This document shows positions 15,997 to 24,279 of a DNA stretch of 64,000 nucleotides, piece after piece. This stretch comes from Tetzosporium hominis (GTDB taxonomy: Bacteria; Bacillota; Bacilli; Bacillales_A; Planococcaceae): NCBI RefSeq assembly GCF_002265435.1, contig NZ_NOKQ01000204.1, positions 1 through 64,000 on the forward strand. Direction: 5' to 3'. A program made the translations under genes and the position numbers. How positions within the stretch are numbered: the stretch's first letter is position 1; every line of letters starts with the position of its first letter. The notes below the pieces were generated by a model, which ran no database searches, was not told the DNA's origin, and saw nothing but the letters and a program-made list of their open reading frames with translations.

Positions 15997-17367
15997 ATGT
16001 ATTTACATGAATTGCTTGACGCGTTTTCTATACAAAATTCCTATCCCTCTATCCAAATTCGAGGAGTCGAGACCAATTCTAGACGAGTCCAACCAGGAGA
16101 CGTCTTTTTTGCTTTGACCGGTCATACATCAAACGGACATGATTATATCGACCAAGCGGTGGCCGCTGGAGCCGTAGCAGTTGTAGGGACACAGGAGTGT
16201 ACCCTTGTAGAAATCCCTTACATACGTGTAGCCGATACTCGAAAAGCAGTTGCACTTGCAGCAAAACGGTTTTATAACCATCCTTCATCAAGAAAAGTAG
16301 TCATTGGTATCACGGGGACTAACGGGAAGACGACTACATCTTTCTTGTTGCGGGAAATGTTAGAAAAAGCAGGGAAACGCTGTGCTCTCTTTGGTACGGT
16401 CCACTATGTGATAAATGGGAAGACATTGCCTTCACCGAATACCACGCCGGACAGCTTGCAGTTTCAGCGACTGTTGCATGAAAGCGAAGACGATGTTGTC
16501 ATCATGGAAGTGTCTTCACATGGTATCGATCAGCTTCGCATCGAAGGCATTGAGTTCGATTTTGCCGTTTTCACAAATCTGGATCAAGATCATTTAGACT
16601 ATCACGGTACAATGGAAGACTATTTTGAAGTGAAATCCCGTCTGTTCAATCAACTAAAAACAGAGGGAACAGCAGTTATTTGGAAAGAGGATGTTTGGGG
16701 AAGTCGTCTTTCGGGCCAACTTAAAACTCGTGGAATTCGTGTACTGGAAGTCGATAAACGAAACTTGGAAGATAGCTTGCAGAGTCAGCATCTTCCGTTC
16801 CATAACCGAATCAATGCAGAACTAGCAGCAACGATTGCCATTCAAATGGGTTGTTCAAAAGAAGGAATTCAGCAAGCGCTTCATTCATTTCAAGGAGTTC
16901 CTGGTCGCTTTGAGGTAATTGAAGTACCAAATGACATTCATGTAGTCATTGATTATGCGCATACTGCAGATGCCTTTAATCAGGTTTTGTCTAGTTTACG
17001 CAATTTAGCGAAGGGCCGGATTTTGCATGTATTTGGCTTTAGAGGAAATCGAGATGCCAGCAAGCGCCAAGCGATGATTGAAGCTTCATTAAAGGGAAGC
17101 GATTTGTCTATCTTAACGTCGGATGACCGGAATGGTGTATCCCAACTTGAGATGGAGAGCCAATTAGATAAATTAGAGTTTACGGGTAAACGAATTCAAA
17201 ATCGAACCGAAGCAATAGGGTTTGCTCTTGAGCAAGCGGTATCTGGTGACTGGATCGTAATCACAGGAAAAGGAAATGAACCTTACAAAGACGATTATGA
17301 AGCGCCCTGTCAATCAGATAGAGAAACGGTAGAGTGGTATCAGAAGCAAGAAAAAATAAAACTATAA
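15997..17367 (+). CDS. MurE-like Mur ligase
   Basis: A 456-residue ATP-dependent amide ligase with the MurE layout: N-terminal UDP-substrate domain, ATP loop GITGTNGKTTT (about 104-114), SSHG, the carbamylated-Lys segment FEVKSRLF and the C-terminal domain. The amino-acid-selecting motif, DNPR in diaminopimelate-adding and DNPA-like in lysine-adding MurE, reads DDRNG here (376-380), and the usual GKGHE is GKGNE. This is therefore probably a second, divergent MurE family enzyme and not the one from the division cluster. AAGGAG is 8 nt upstream of ATG 15997. It follows a VTT membrane protein by 16 nt. Confidence 0.78.
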   Translation: MYLHELLDAFSIQNSYPSIQIRGVETNSRRVQPGDVFFALTGHTSNGHDYIDQAVAAGAVAVVGTQECTLVEIPYIRVADTRKAVALAAKRFYNHPSSRKVVIGITGTNGKTTTSFLLREMLEKAGKRCALFGTVHYVINGKTLPSPNTTPDSLQFQRLLHESEDDVVIMEVSSHGIDQLRIEGIEFDFAVFTNLDQDHLDYHGTMEDYFEVKSRLFNQLKTEGTAVIWKEDVWGSRLSGQLKTRGIRVLEVDKRNLEDSLQSQHLPFHNRINAELAATIAIQMGCSKEGIQQALHSFQGVPGRFEVIEVPNDIHVVIDYAHTADAFNQVLSSLRNLAKGRILHVFGFRGNRDASKRQAMIEASLKGSDLSILTSDDRNGVSQLEMESQLDKLEFTGKRIQNRTEAIGFALEQAVSGDWIVITGKGNEPYKDDYEAPCQSDRETVEWYQKQEKIKL

Positions 17368-17440
17368 CAAGGTTCTGCACAGATTTTTCATATTTACTGG
17401 GTATGCTACAACTAGACACCTATGAAGGAGGCAACTCACT

Positions 17441-18043
17441 ATGAAAAAATCAAGTAAATTTGCTACTTTGACATTGGCGGCAACATTGTTGCTTGCGGCT
17501 TGTGGAGATGCAAACGACGATATGATGATGGACGATTCTCAAATGGAAGAACATGAAAACATGGATCAAGGAGAAATGGACCATGGGGACATGGGGCATG
17601 GCTCAATGAACCACTCAACAGATGGTTCCATTCCAGAGGGTCTGCAAGAAGCAAGCGATCCTACTTTTGCAGTCGGTGATACAGCACTCATAACTAATGC
17701 TCACATGGAAGGTATGGAAGGCGTAGAGGCAGAGATTGTCGGAGCCTTTGATACTACTGTTTACACAGTGAGCTATACGCCGACTACTGGTGGAGATCCT
17801 GTGGAAGACCACAAATGGGTCATCCATGAAGAGCTTGAAGATGCAGGTGAAGCACCTCTTGAAGTAGGAGCTGAAGTGACACTCGATGCAGACCATATGG
17901 AAGGCATGGACGGGGCCACTGCAACTATCGATTCCGCTGAAGAAACAACGGTCTATATGGTAAACTATACTGACAAAGAGACAGGCGATGACGTGACCAA
18001 TCACAAATGGGTCACAGAAAGTGAACTATCACCTGTGAACTAA
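17441..18043 (+). CDS. YdhK-type lipoprotein with two DUF1541 repeats
   Basis: A 200-residue predicted lipoprotein: basic N-terminus, hydrophobic core and lipobox LAAC (Cys21). Residues 26-60 form a Met/His/Asp-rich segment with repeated M-x-H and H-G-D motifs, typical of metal-binding linkers. Two repeats (about 66-125 and 132-196), each with an HMEGM-D/E segment and a HKWV ending, form tandem DUF1541 domains as in Bacillus YdhK. The Met/His composition suggests copper or another soft metal; this is inferred. It is separated by a terminator from a two-component system encoded 56 nt downstream. Confidence 0.8.
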   Translation: MKKSSKFATLTLAATLLLAACGDANDDMMMDDSQMEEHENMDQGEMDHGDMGHGSMNHSTDGSIPEGLQEASDPTFAVGDTALITNAHMEGMEGVEAEIVGAFDTTVYTVSYTPTTGGDPVEDHKWVIHEELEDAGEAPLEVGAEVTLDADHMEGMDGATATIDSAEETTVYMVNYTDKETGDDVTNHKWVTESELSPVN

Positions 18044-18050
18044 CATCTTG

Positions 18051-18081
18051 AGAGTCTCTCCGTAGCGAGAGGCTCTTTTTT
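18051..18081 (+). terminator. Terminator between the YdhK gene and the histidine kinase
   Basis: An imperfect 10-bp stem AGAGTCTCTC / GAGAGGCTCT with a short loop, then T5. It may reduce rather than abolish read-through to the kinase gene 19 nt further on. Confidence 0.7.
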
Positions 18082-18099
18082 GCAAGTAGGGGGAAGTAT

Positions 18100-19461
18100 A
18101 TGAGTAAACTTTCAATAAAACTAGCAGTTGCCTTTCTAGTGACTATTCTTCTTCTTGAAGGCTTGTTGATGATGTATCTGCACCCAAGCATTGGCCATGC
18201 TCGTTTAGAAGAAGAGTATACTAGGCAGCTGGCTACAGGGGCCAACCACCGCCAAGTACTAGAAGACAATTTCTCGCAGGAGACCGTTCACCATATTTTA
18301 CTGATGGAATCTAGAAGTGACCGAGGTGTGGCCATTTTTGACTCACGGCAAAACGTGATTGGTCATACCGAACAAACAGCTGTTGACTGGCAAGCACTTA
18401 CTGAGAGATGGGACTTAGACACATACACAGCAGATACAGTCGTACAAAAAGAATGGAAAGACGAGCCATATCTGATCAGTGTGCATCCATTCGAGACAAG
18501 TGAAGGAGAACGAGGAGCCATTCTGTTGCTGCAAAGCACGACTGCTATTCAAAATTTGATGGCCACTCTTAATTTTCATTTTCTGTTAGCGGGTCTGGGC
18601 AGTCTCCTTGTACTTGGAATCGTATATCTTCTGGTCACTCGTTTTCTAACACACCCTTTAAACCGAATGAAAGTGGCAACCGAGAAGTTGAGTGAAGGTG
18701 ACTTTGATGTAGTGCTCCCTACAGAAGGTAAAGACGAGCTCGGAGAACTAGCAGCTTCTATTCAAAAACTAGCGAGAGATTTGCAACATCTTCAAAAGAC
18801 TCGAACTGAGTTCTTGTCTTCCATTTCACATGAACTGCGAACACCTTTGACATACCTAGCAGGATATTCACAAGTCGCCATGCGATCAGAACTAACTTTA
18901 GAAGAAAAGCAGGAGTACTTGCAGATCATTCAGGAAGAGACCACGCGACTGACAACACTAGTGGAGGATCTGTTTGCTCTTGCAAAACTTGATGACCCTA
19001 GTTTTCAAGTGACTAAAGAAGCTATTGAGCTGCAACCGTTCATTCAAGGGTTATGGCAGCGCCTATCTCCATCTTTTGAACAACAGGGCAGCCGGTTAAC
19101 GTTTACTTGTGAACCTCATCTGATTGTGCAAGCGGACCCGTTGCGTTTGGAGCAGATTTTAGTCAATCTGTTGGACAATGCGCGCCGCTATGCCGGAGAA
19201 GGTGTTGAAACCCACATTTCAGCAATAGCAGAAGGCTCTAAAGTGCGCATTGAGGTGAAAGATCAAGGACCTGGGATGGATAGCTCACAACTGGAAGCCA
19301 TCTTTGACCGGTTGTACCGAATTGAGAAGTCGCGTTCTCGATCGCATGGCGGTTCAGGCCTTGGGCTAGCTATCGTGAAGGAATTGGTAGAAGCACATAA
19401 TGGAACGATTGAGGTAAAGAGTGAAGTAGGCAAAGGGACGACCTTTATCATTCGGTTGTAG
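18100..19461 (+). CDS. Membrane sensor histidine kinase
   Basis: A 453-residue kinase with two membrane segments (about 8-27 and 160-180) bracketing an extracytoplasmic sensor of about 130 residues, a HAMP domain (about 181-233), a dimerisation/phosphoacceptor domain with H244 in SISHELRTP, and an HATPase domain with LLDNARRY, DQGPGM and GSGLGLAI. The partner regulator starts 10 nt after its stop. Kinase-before-regulator is the less common order in Bacillota. The YdhK lipoprotein upstream is a plausible target or accessory. Confidence 0.88.
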   Translation: MSKLSIKLAVAFLVTILLLEGLLMMYLHPSIGHARLEEEYTRQLATGANHRQVLEDNFSQETVHHILLMESRSDRGVAIFDSRQNVIGHTEQTAVDWQALTERWDLDTYTADTVVQKEWKDEPYLISVHPFETSEGERGAILLLQSTTAIQNLMATLNFHFLLAGLGSLLVLGIVYLLVTRFLTHPLNRMKVATEKLSEGDFDVVLPTEGKDELGELAASIQKLARDLQHLQKTRTEFLSSISHELRTPLTYLAGYSQVAMRSELTLEEKQEYLQIIQEETTRLTTLVEDLFALAKLDDPSFQVTKEAIELQPFIQGLWQRLSPSFEQQGSRLTFTCEPHLIVQADPLRLEQILVNLLDNARRYAGEGVETHISAIAEGSKVRIEVKDQGPGMDSSQLEAIFDRLYRIEKSRSRSHGGSGLGLAIVKELVEAHNGTIEVKSEVGKGTTFIIRL

Positions 19462-19471
19462 GAGGGACGAG

Positions 19472-20143
19472 ATGAAGAAGATTCTAATTGTAGATGACGA
19501 AAGGCGAATGGTGGACCTCGTCGAATTGTTCTTGAAACCTCAAGGATTTAAGTGTGTAAAGGTCCTAGATGGGAAAGAAGCCCTCCATGTCATTCGGACA
19601 CAGGAGATTCATTTGGTAATTTTAGATATCATGATGCCAGGAATGGACGGGTTTGAAGTATGTACAGAGATCCGAAAACTGTCTACAGTTCCGGTTTTGA
19701 TGCTGACAGCAAGAGAAGGAAAGGAAGAGGTCGTCAAGGGATTGACCCTTGGCGCGGACGATTATGTCACGAAGCCTTTTGATGAAGAGGAGCTAGTAGC
19801 TCGAGTCCAGGCCTTGTTGCGTAGGGTTCCCGAACCGGCCCCTGTTGGTGTCACGACGGATGGATACCGGTTGGATCCAGAAGGGTATGCGCTTGTATGG
19901 GATGCCGGTCAGGTCCATTTAACGATGAAGGAATACAAGCTAGTAGAAGCAATGATGAAACATCCGAAGAGGACGTATAGTCGTGAACAATTGCTTGCTA
20001 TTGGGTGGGGATACGATTCTTACACAGATCCACGAACAGTGGATTCCCATATTCGAAATCTCCGAGATAAATTGAAAAAAGCAGACTTTCCAATCGCTCA
20101 GTTCCTCGTTACAGTCTGGGGAATCGGCTATCGTTGGAAGTAA
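19472..20143 (+). CDS. OmpR-family response regulator
   Basis: A 223-residue regulator. The receiver domain (1-120) has the acidic pair D8/D9, phosphoacceptor D52 in VILDIMMPGMDG, and the conserved Thr and Lys (LTARE, KPF). A winged-helix DNA-binding domain follows (about 128-223; YDSYTDPRTVDSHIRNLRDK, ending WGIGYRWK). GGAGGG binding site before the ATG. Forms a two-gene system with the kinase at 18100; targets cannot be read from the sequence. Confidence 0.92.
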   Translation: MKKILIVDDERRMVDLVELFLKPQGFKCVKVLDGKEALHVIRTQEIHLVILDIMMPGMDGFEVCTEIRKLSTVPVLMLTAREGKEEVVKGLTLGADDYVTKPFDEEELVARVQALLRRVPEPAPVGVTTDGYRLDPEGYALVWDAGQVHLTMKEYKLVEAMMKHPKRTYSREQLLAIGWGYDSYTDPRTVDSHIRNLRDKLKKADFPIAQFLVTVWGIGYRWK

Positions 20144-20149
20144 CTAAAG

Positions 20150-20207
20150 AACCCCAAGGATTGTCTTTGAATCAAGTTTACTCGATTCAGATGCAACCCC
20201 AGGGGTT
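20150..20207. terminator. Inverted-repeat structure between convergent genes
   Basis: AACCCC (20150-20155) can pair with GGGGTT (20202-20207), with an inner TGAATC/GATTCA stem (20168-20173 and 20184-20189); alternatively AACCCC-A-GGGGTT (20195-20207) folds alone. There is no clean T-run, so terminator function for the regulator or guaC is only plausible. Confidence 0.35.
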
Positions 20208-20218
20208 TCATTCATTTC

Positions 20219-21202
20219 TTAAAACACTTTATCTCCATTAAAGATCGAATTTTTGACGATAACATAATCCACATGACGCAGGGCGTCTAATGAGTCGCCG
20301 CCTGCATAAGAGATGGAAGACTGTAGATCTTGTTCCATTTCGGTTAACGTGTCTTGAAGCTTGCCTTTATGCTCCACAAACATTTTCTTGCCCTCCACGT
20401 TCTTGCGTTCACCTTTTTGGAACTCAGAAGCAGAACCAAAATATTCTTTCACGACTTTGCCATCGACTTCTTTCACTTCACCTGGAGATTCCTCATGACC
20501 TGCGAACAACGAACCGATCATCACCATGGAAGCACCAAAACGAACGGATTTGGCTATGTCTCCGTGAGTTCGGATGCCGCCGTCTGCAATAATTGGCTTG
20601 GTTGCTGCTTTCCCACATAAACGAAGAGCGGCTAGTTGCCAGCCACCTGTCCCAAATCCAGTCTTGATTTTGGTAATACATACTTTCCCTGGTCCGATAC
20701 CGACTTTTGTTGCGTCTGCTCCTGCGTTTTCAAGTTCACGAACAGCTTCAGGAGTACCTACATTCCCTGCAATAACGAAGGTTTCCGGAATATGTTGTTT
20801 GATATGTTGAATCATACGAATGACTGCATTCGAGTGTCCGTGTGCGATATCAATCGTAATATAGTCTGGAACTAAACTTTGCTCTTTCAACTCTTCGATG
20901 AACGAATACTCTTCTGGTTTCACCCCTACGCTTATGGAGGTGATCAACCCTTTTTGCTGCATCATTTCAATAAAACTCTTGCGAGACTCTGGTTGGAAGC
21001 GGTGCATGATATAGAAGTAGCCATTCTCCGCTAAATATACAGCAATCTTTTCGTCGATAATGGTCTGCATGTTGGCTGGAACGACAGGTAAGCGGAATGT
21101 GTGTTTTCCAAATTGAATGGATGTGTCACACTCCGAGCGACTTTCTACGATACATTTATTTGGTACTAGCTGAATATCTTCATAATCAAATACGTTTTCC
21201 AT
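20219..21202 (-). CDS. guaC: GMP reductase
   Basis: A 327-residue IMPDH/GMPR-family TIM barrel that converts GMP to IMP with NADPH in purine interconversion. It begins [12 protein letters not shown], as Bacillus GuaC does, has the catalytic Cys in GPGKVCITK (about 183), [11 protein letters not shown] for the phosphate site, and GGDSLDAL near the end. It lacks CBS domains, which separates it from IMP dehydrogenase. ATG at 21202 is chosen because AGGGG lies 9 nt upstream; a GTG/ATG three codons earlier is immediately next to it. No purine riboswitch is apparent upstream. Confidence 0.94.
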   Translation of the reverse strand: MENVFDYEDIQLVPNKCIVESRSECDTSIQFGKHTFRLPVVPANMQTIIDEKIAVYLAENGYFYIMHRFQPESRKSFIEMMQQKGLITSISVGVKPEEYSFIEELKEQSLVPDYITIDIAHGHSNAVIRMIQHIKQHIPETFVIAGNVGTPEAVRELENAGADATKVGIGPGKVCITKIKTGFGTGGWQLAALRLCGKAATKPIIADGGIRTHGDIAKSVRFGASMVMIGSLFAGHEESPGEVKEVDGKVVKEYFGSASEFQKGERKNVEGKKMFVEHKGKLQDTLTEMEQDLQSSISYAGGDSLDALRHVDYVIVKNSIFNGDKVF

Positions 21203-21392
21203 TAGTTTCATCCCCTAAAAGCGAATATTATATATAAAATTTAATTTAATGTTCGTCCATAGAGTAATTTACAGGAACTTTTATGGAAAGTCAAAGCGGA
21301 AGTGAAGCATTTCTGTGAAAATCAGAAAATAAAGTTACTTTGAGTAAGGAAGTATGGTAAAACTGATGTATAGAGAAGGAGGCTGTTGTGAT

Positions 21393-22100
21393 ATGGCAAC
21401 ACCTGTGAGACTGGCAGCACGAGCCGCCTTTCCAGCAACCATCCCGATTCTAGCTGGCTTTACGTTTTTAGGAGCTGCTTACGGGATTTATATGACCTCA
21501 CTTGGTTTTCATCCGATCTTTCCGATCTTGATGAGCTTTTTTATTTTTGCAGGGTCCATCGAATTCATTACGGCTAATCTGCTACTTATGGCATTCGCTC
21601 CATTTCAGGCGTTCTTACTAGCGATTATGGTGAATGCACGTCATCTGTTCTACGGACTTTCGATGCTCGACAAGTATCACTCTGTCGGCAAGAAGAAGTT
21701 CTATTTAATCTTTGGGATGTGCGATGAATCGTTTTCTATCAATTATACGGCGAAACCTGACCCCTCGATTGATAAAGGGTGGTTCATGTTCTTTGTAACC
21801 CTCTACAACCATATGTATTGGGTGGGCGGGTCCACTCTAGGAGCGTTGCTGGGACAATTCATCACATTTAATACCGAAGGCTTGCTGTTTGTGATGACGG
21901 CGCTGTTTGTCGTGATTTTTTTGGAGAACTGGCTTCAAGAGAAACGCCATACTAGTGCTTTGATTGGTTTAGTTGTATCCGTCTTATCTTTAATGGTATT
22001 TGGAGCGAATCAATTTGTCATTCCAGCCATGATTGGAATCTTAGTTATTTTGATTGCCTTCCGTAAGCCGCTTGAGCGAAGGGAAGTGAAGCCTTTATGA
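21393..22100 (+). CDS. azlC: AzlC family branched-chain amino acid exporter subunit
   Basis: A 235-residue membrane protein with about seven hydrophobic segments and the AzlC signature ([31 protein letters not shown]). Together with AzlD it exports branched-chain amino acids or analogues. The ATG at 21393 follows AAGGAGG with 10-nt spacing. The ATGA overlap with azlD indicates a two-subunit unit. No Lrp-type azlB regulator is next to it. Confidence 0.88.
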   Translation: MATPVRLAARAAFPATIPILAGFTFLGAAYGIYMTSLGFHPIFPILMSFFIFAGSIEFITANLLLMAFAPFQAFLLAIMVNARHLFYGLSMLDKYHSVGKKKFYLIFGMCDESFSINYTAKPDPSIDKGWFMFFVTLYNHMYWVGGSTLGALLGQFITFNTEGLLFVMTALFVVIFLENWLQEKRHTSALIGLVVSVLSLMVFGANQFVIPAMIGILVILIAFRKPLERREVKPL

Positions 22101-22423
22101 CACTGACACAGCAGATTATCACTATCGCCGTTGTGGTTCTCGGAACGATGCTTACCCGGTTTTTAGCGTTTTGGATTTTCCCGGCAGATAAGCCAACACC
22201 AGGTTATGTGTTGTTTTTAGGCAGATTGCTACCACCAGCTGTTCTAGGTCTTTTGGTGATTTATAGTGTGAAGGATGTGGAATGGACAAGTGGCCTTTAT
22301 GGACTCCCTGAACTTCTTGGGATTGGAGTCGTCGTTGCGCTACATGTCTGGAAGCGGAATATGTTGCTTACCATAGCCGGAGGAACGTTGTTCTATATGG
22401 TACTCGTCCAATTTGTCTTTTAA
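22097..22423 (+). CDS. azlD: AzlD family small membrane subunit
   Basis: A 108-residue protein with four hydrophobic segments and the AzlD-type motif [18 protein letters not shown]. It overlaps azlC by 4 nt and ends just before the csaA binding site, so the three genes may be co-transcribed. Confidence 0.86.
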   Translation: MTLTQQIITIAVVVLGTMLTRFLAFWIFPADKPTPGYVLFLGRLLPPAVLGLLVIYSVKDVEWTSGLYGLPELLGIGVVVALHVWKRNMLLTIAGGTLFYMVLVQFVF

Positions 22424-22435
22424 GGAGTGGAGCAA

Positions 22436-22768
22436 GTGGCAGAATATGAAGATTTTACAGCACTCGATATTCGAATCGGGACAGTAGTAGCTGCTGAAGA
22501 GTTCCCGGAGGCGCGCATTCCAGCGATTAAACTACATATTGATTTCGGAGAAGAGCTTGGTATCAAACACTCTTCTGCACAAATTACGAAACGATACACT
22601 GCAGAGCGATTGATTGGCAGACAGGTTACTGCTGTTGTGAACTTCCCGACACGGCGTATCGCAGGTTTTAAATCGGAGGTTCTGGTACTCGGAGGAGTTC
22701 CGGAGGAGGGCGACGTTGTCTTGCTGCAACCAGATCAACTCGTGCCAAATGGTACAAAAATATTGTGA
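22436..22768 (+). CDS. csaA: CsaA, tRNA-binding-fold chaperone
   Basis: A 110-residue OB-fold protein of the tRNA-binding (EMAP/Arc1p-like) family. The central segment EFPEARIPAIKL and C-terminal LGGVPEEGDVVLLQPDQ closely match Bacillus CsaA, which acts as an export-related chaperone and binds tRNA. GTG at 22436 is preferred since AAGGAG is 8 nt upstream; the upstream GTG at 22427 overlaps that site. Terminator directly downstream. Confidence 0.9.
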   Translation: MAEYEDFTALDIRIGTVVAAEEFPEARIPAIKLHIDFGEELGIKHSSAQITKRYTAERLIGRQVTAVVNFPTRRIAGFKSEVLVLGGVPEEGDVVLLQPDQLVPNGTKIL

Positions 22769-22771
22769 CTT

Positions 22772-22802
22772 AAAAAATCTCTCAATCCTTGAGAGATTTT
22801 TT
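22772..22802 (+). terminator. Terminator after csaA
   Basis: A 12-bp perfect stem AAAAAATCTCTC / GAGAGATTTTTT around a 7-nt loop. Confidence 0.9.
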
Positions 22803-22816
22803 GTTTTGTAAAATAG

Positions 22817-22847
22817 ACTTTACATAATGTAAAGTTTGTTTTACTAT
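22817..22847 (+). promoter_or_regulatory. SigA promoter overlapped by a 19-bp palindromic operator
   Basis: The palindrome ACTTTACATAATGTAAAGT (22817-22835; perfect 9+1+9) covers the -35 TTTACA (22819-22824); 17 nt later comes -10 TACTAT (22842-22847). A half-site, ACTTTACATT, recurs at 22861-22870 near the transcription start. It lies 40-70 nt upstream of a small Xre-type repressor gene, so autorepression is the natural reading. Confidence 0.7.
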
Positions 22848-22885
22848 TTATGTATAGTTAACTTTACATTCGATAGAGGGTAGGG

Positions 22886-23095
22886 ATGCAAGTGATTACA
22901 AATCGTGTCAAAGAGTTGCGAGCGAAGCACCAAATGACACAAGGGGATCTGGCAGAACGGATTGGTGTAACACGACAGACGATTGTGTCTTTGGAAAAAG
23001 GGAGTTACACCCCATCCTTGTTGCTCGCCATGAATATTGCAGAAATATTTGAAGAGCCGATTGAAAGTATTTTTAAGAAGGAGGAGACCAAATGA
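22886..23095 (+). CDS. Small Xre/Cro-type transcriptional regulator
   Basis: A 69-residue protein made almost entirely of one helix-turn-helix domain (VKELRAKHQMTQGDLAERIG...QTIVSLEKGSY). Such short YozG/YvaO-like regulators usually sit ahead of a membrane-protein gene. Here the stop overlaps the next gene by 4 nt. The ATG at 22886 follows GAGGGTAGGG. Probably controls its own operon through the palindrome at 22817. Confidence 0.88.
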   Translation: MQVITNRVKELRAKHQMTQGDLAERIGVTRQTIVSLEKGSYTPSLLLAMNIAEIFEEPIESIFKKEETK

Positions 23096-23577
23096 AAGTG
23101 ACACTGACGACACTTTTAAGAGTCATGTTATACGCATCTTTAGCAGTGATGGTGACCTATTATGTGACAGCAGAGCAGAGCGCTCTATTAATGGTAAGAG
23201 GATATGAAGAAGGTTTTGACGTGACTCTTGGACCACCAATCTATGGTCAACTCTTTTTGCTGGTCACATTTACTCTGTTGATTGTGAATGTGATTCAATT
23301 ATGGAAGGTACGAAAAAGTAAGACGATCCGCTTAGAAGATTACATCCTTCCGGAATATGATGTATCCGATGAACGAGCACGAGATATTACAGGACGTGCA
23401 GTAAAATATGCTTTTGGAGCCATTTTGCTCTATTCTTTCTTCGCGCTAGGGTCTTATATGTATATCCCGCAATATTTCCTTGATTACATGTGGTATCCGT
23501 TTATGATTACGGCGTCCATTCCAATTGTGGGACTCATCGTATATTACACTTCCTATAAAGTATTATTAGCACGCTAA
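23092..23577 (+). CDS. Four-helix membrane protein coupled to the Xre regulator
   Basis: A 161-residue membrane protein with hydrophobic segments near 8-25, 50-70, 105-125 and 135-157, and a charged loop between the second and third. It resembles DUF2178-like proteins that follow Xre regulators in Bacilli. Function unknown. AAGGAGGAG precedes the ATG within the regulator gene. Confidence 0.65.
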   Translation: MKVTLTTLLRVMLYASLAVMVTYYVTAEQSALLMVRGYEEGFDVTLGPPIYGQLFLLVTFTLLIVNVIQLWKVRKSKTIRLEDYILPEYDVSDERARDITGRAVKYAFGAILLYSFFALGSYMYIPQYFLDYMWYPFMITASIPIVGLIVYYTSYKVLLAR

Positions 23578-23613
23578 CAACACCTCCTGCTCACTCTGAG
23601 TAGGAGGTTGTTT
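23578..23613 (+). terminator. Terminator of the Xre/membrane-protein operon
   Basis: Arms ACCTCCT (23582-23588) and AGGAGGT, extended by flanking CAAC/GTTG with a bulge, followed by a short T-run. Confidence 0.6.
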
Positions 23614-23755
23614 CGTTGTCCAGATGCAACGCCCCAGACGCTAGTTGTTCTTTTAGTGAAGCGGCCTTTTTTCGAATGGCTTCCTTATATCCAGCGTGTG
23701 GCCATAGCAATCCCTCCCGTTTGCTAAAAGTATACCTGCATCCGGGGTAAGGGCG
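23591..23755 (-). pseudogene. Coding-like remnant without a usable start
   Basis: On the minus strand one frame from about 23755 to the TGA at 23591-23593 reads as a natural protein C-terminus of about 54 residues (RPYPGCRYTFSKREG, LLWPHAGYKEAIRKK, AASLKEQLASGALHL, ending TSYSE). No ATG or GTG is available; the only TTG (23710 region) sits directly against its GGGAGG. The frame continues, still without a start, into the end of the 151-codon gene. It looks like the 3' piece of a lost gene or a dispersed coding repeat. Family not recognised. Confidence 0.35.
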
Positions 23756-23757
23756 TA

Positions 23758-24213
23758 TTATTTTGATTCGGAAACGACCTCTATGCGAAATGCGTGTTCA
23801 CCATCGCCTCGTCTCCACTCAGCTCGTACGGAATAATAATAAATGCCAGGATTTTTAGGTGCAGTAAACTCATTTTTTGTAAGTGGAGCTTCAGTGGATT
23901 GGTTTTCGTTTAGCCACTCGATCAGTTCCGCAGTTGTGCCTGGCTGCCGCGGATAGTGGATTTCAATGACTTCTCCGGGAGCCACTTTTTTGACTTTGGC
24001 AGAACTAGCCATATCGTATCCACTCGTGTACACTTTATCAACACACTTTATACCGATGAAAGAACTCCAACAATAGGAGCCCTCAATGACCTCCGCTTTC
24101 TGGCCACTTGCTGTCACGATGTCTGGAGCGAACGGCGCCGGTTGAAACGGATTGATGTAAATTAGAGTACATAGTAGAAATACGCTTAAAAAGAGAACAA
24201 GTTGTTTTTTCAT
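23758..24213 (-). CDS. Exported protein of unknown function
   Basis: A 151-residue protein with a signal peptide (KK, then a hydrophobic stretch of about 15 residues). The mature part has two Cys in SYCWSSFIGIKCVD that could form a disulfide, a proline- and charge-rich middle and a C-terminal beta-type segment (PGIYYYSVRAEWRRGDGEHAF) resembling a small immunoglobulin-like fold. No family recognised. AGGGAGGA precedes the ATG at 24213. It stands alone and transcribes away from the kinase at 24280. Confidence 0.6.
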   Translation of the reverse strand: MKKQLVLFLSVFLLCTLIYINPFQPAPFAPDIVTASGQKAEVIEGSYCWSSFIGIKCVDKVYTSGYDMASSAKVKKVAPGEVIEIHYPRQPGTTAELIEWLNENQSTEAPLTKNEFTAPKNPGIYYYSVRAEWRRGDGEHAFRIEVVSESK

Positions 24214-24279
24214 AAAAATCCTCCCTTAAAGAGAAGACGGAGGTATTGGGAGAAAGTTACAATAAAAGGAGGGTAAATT

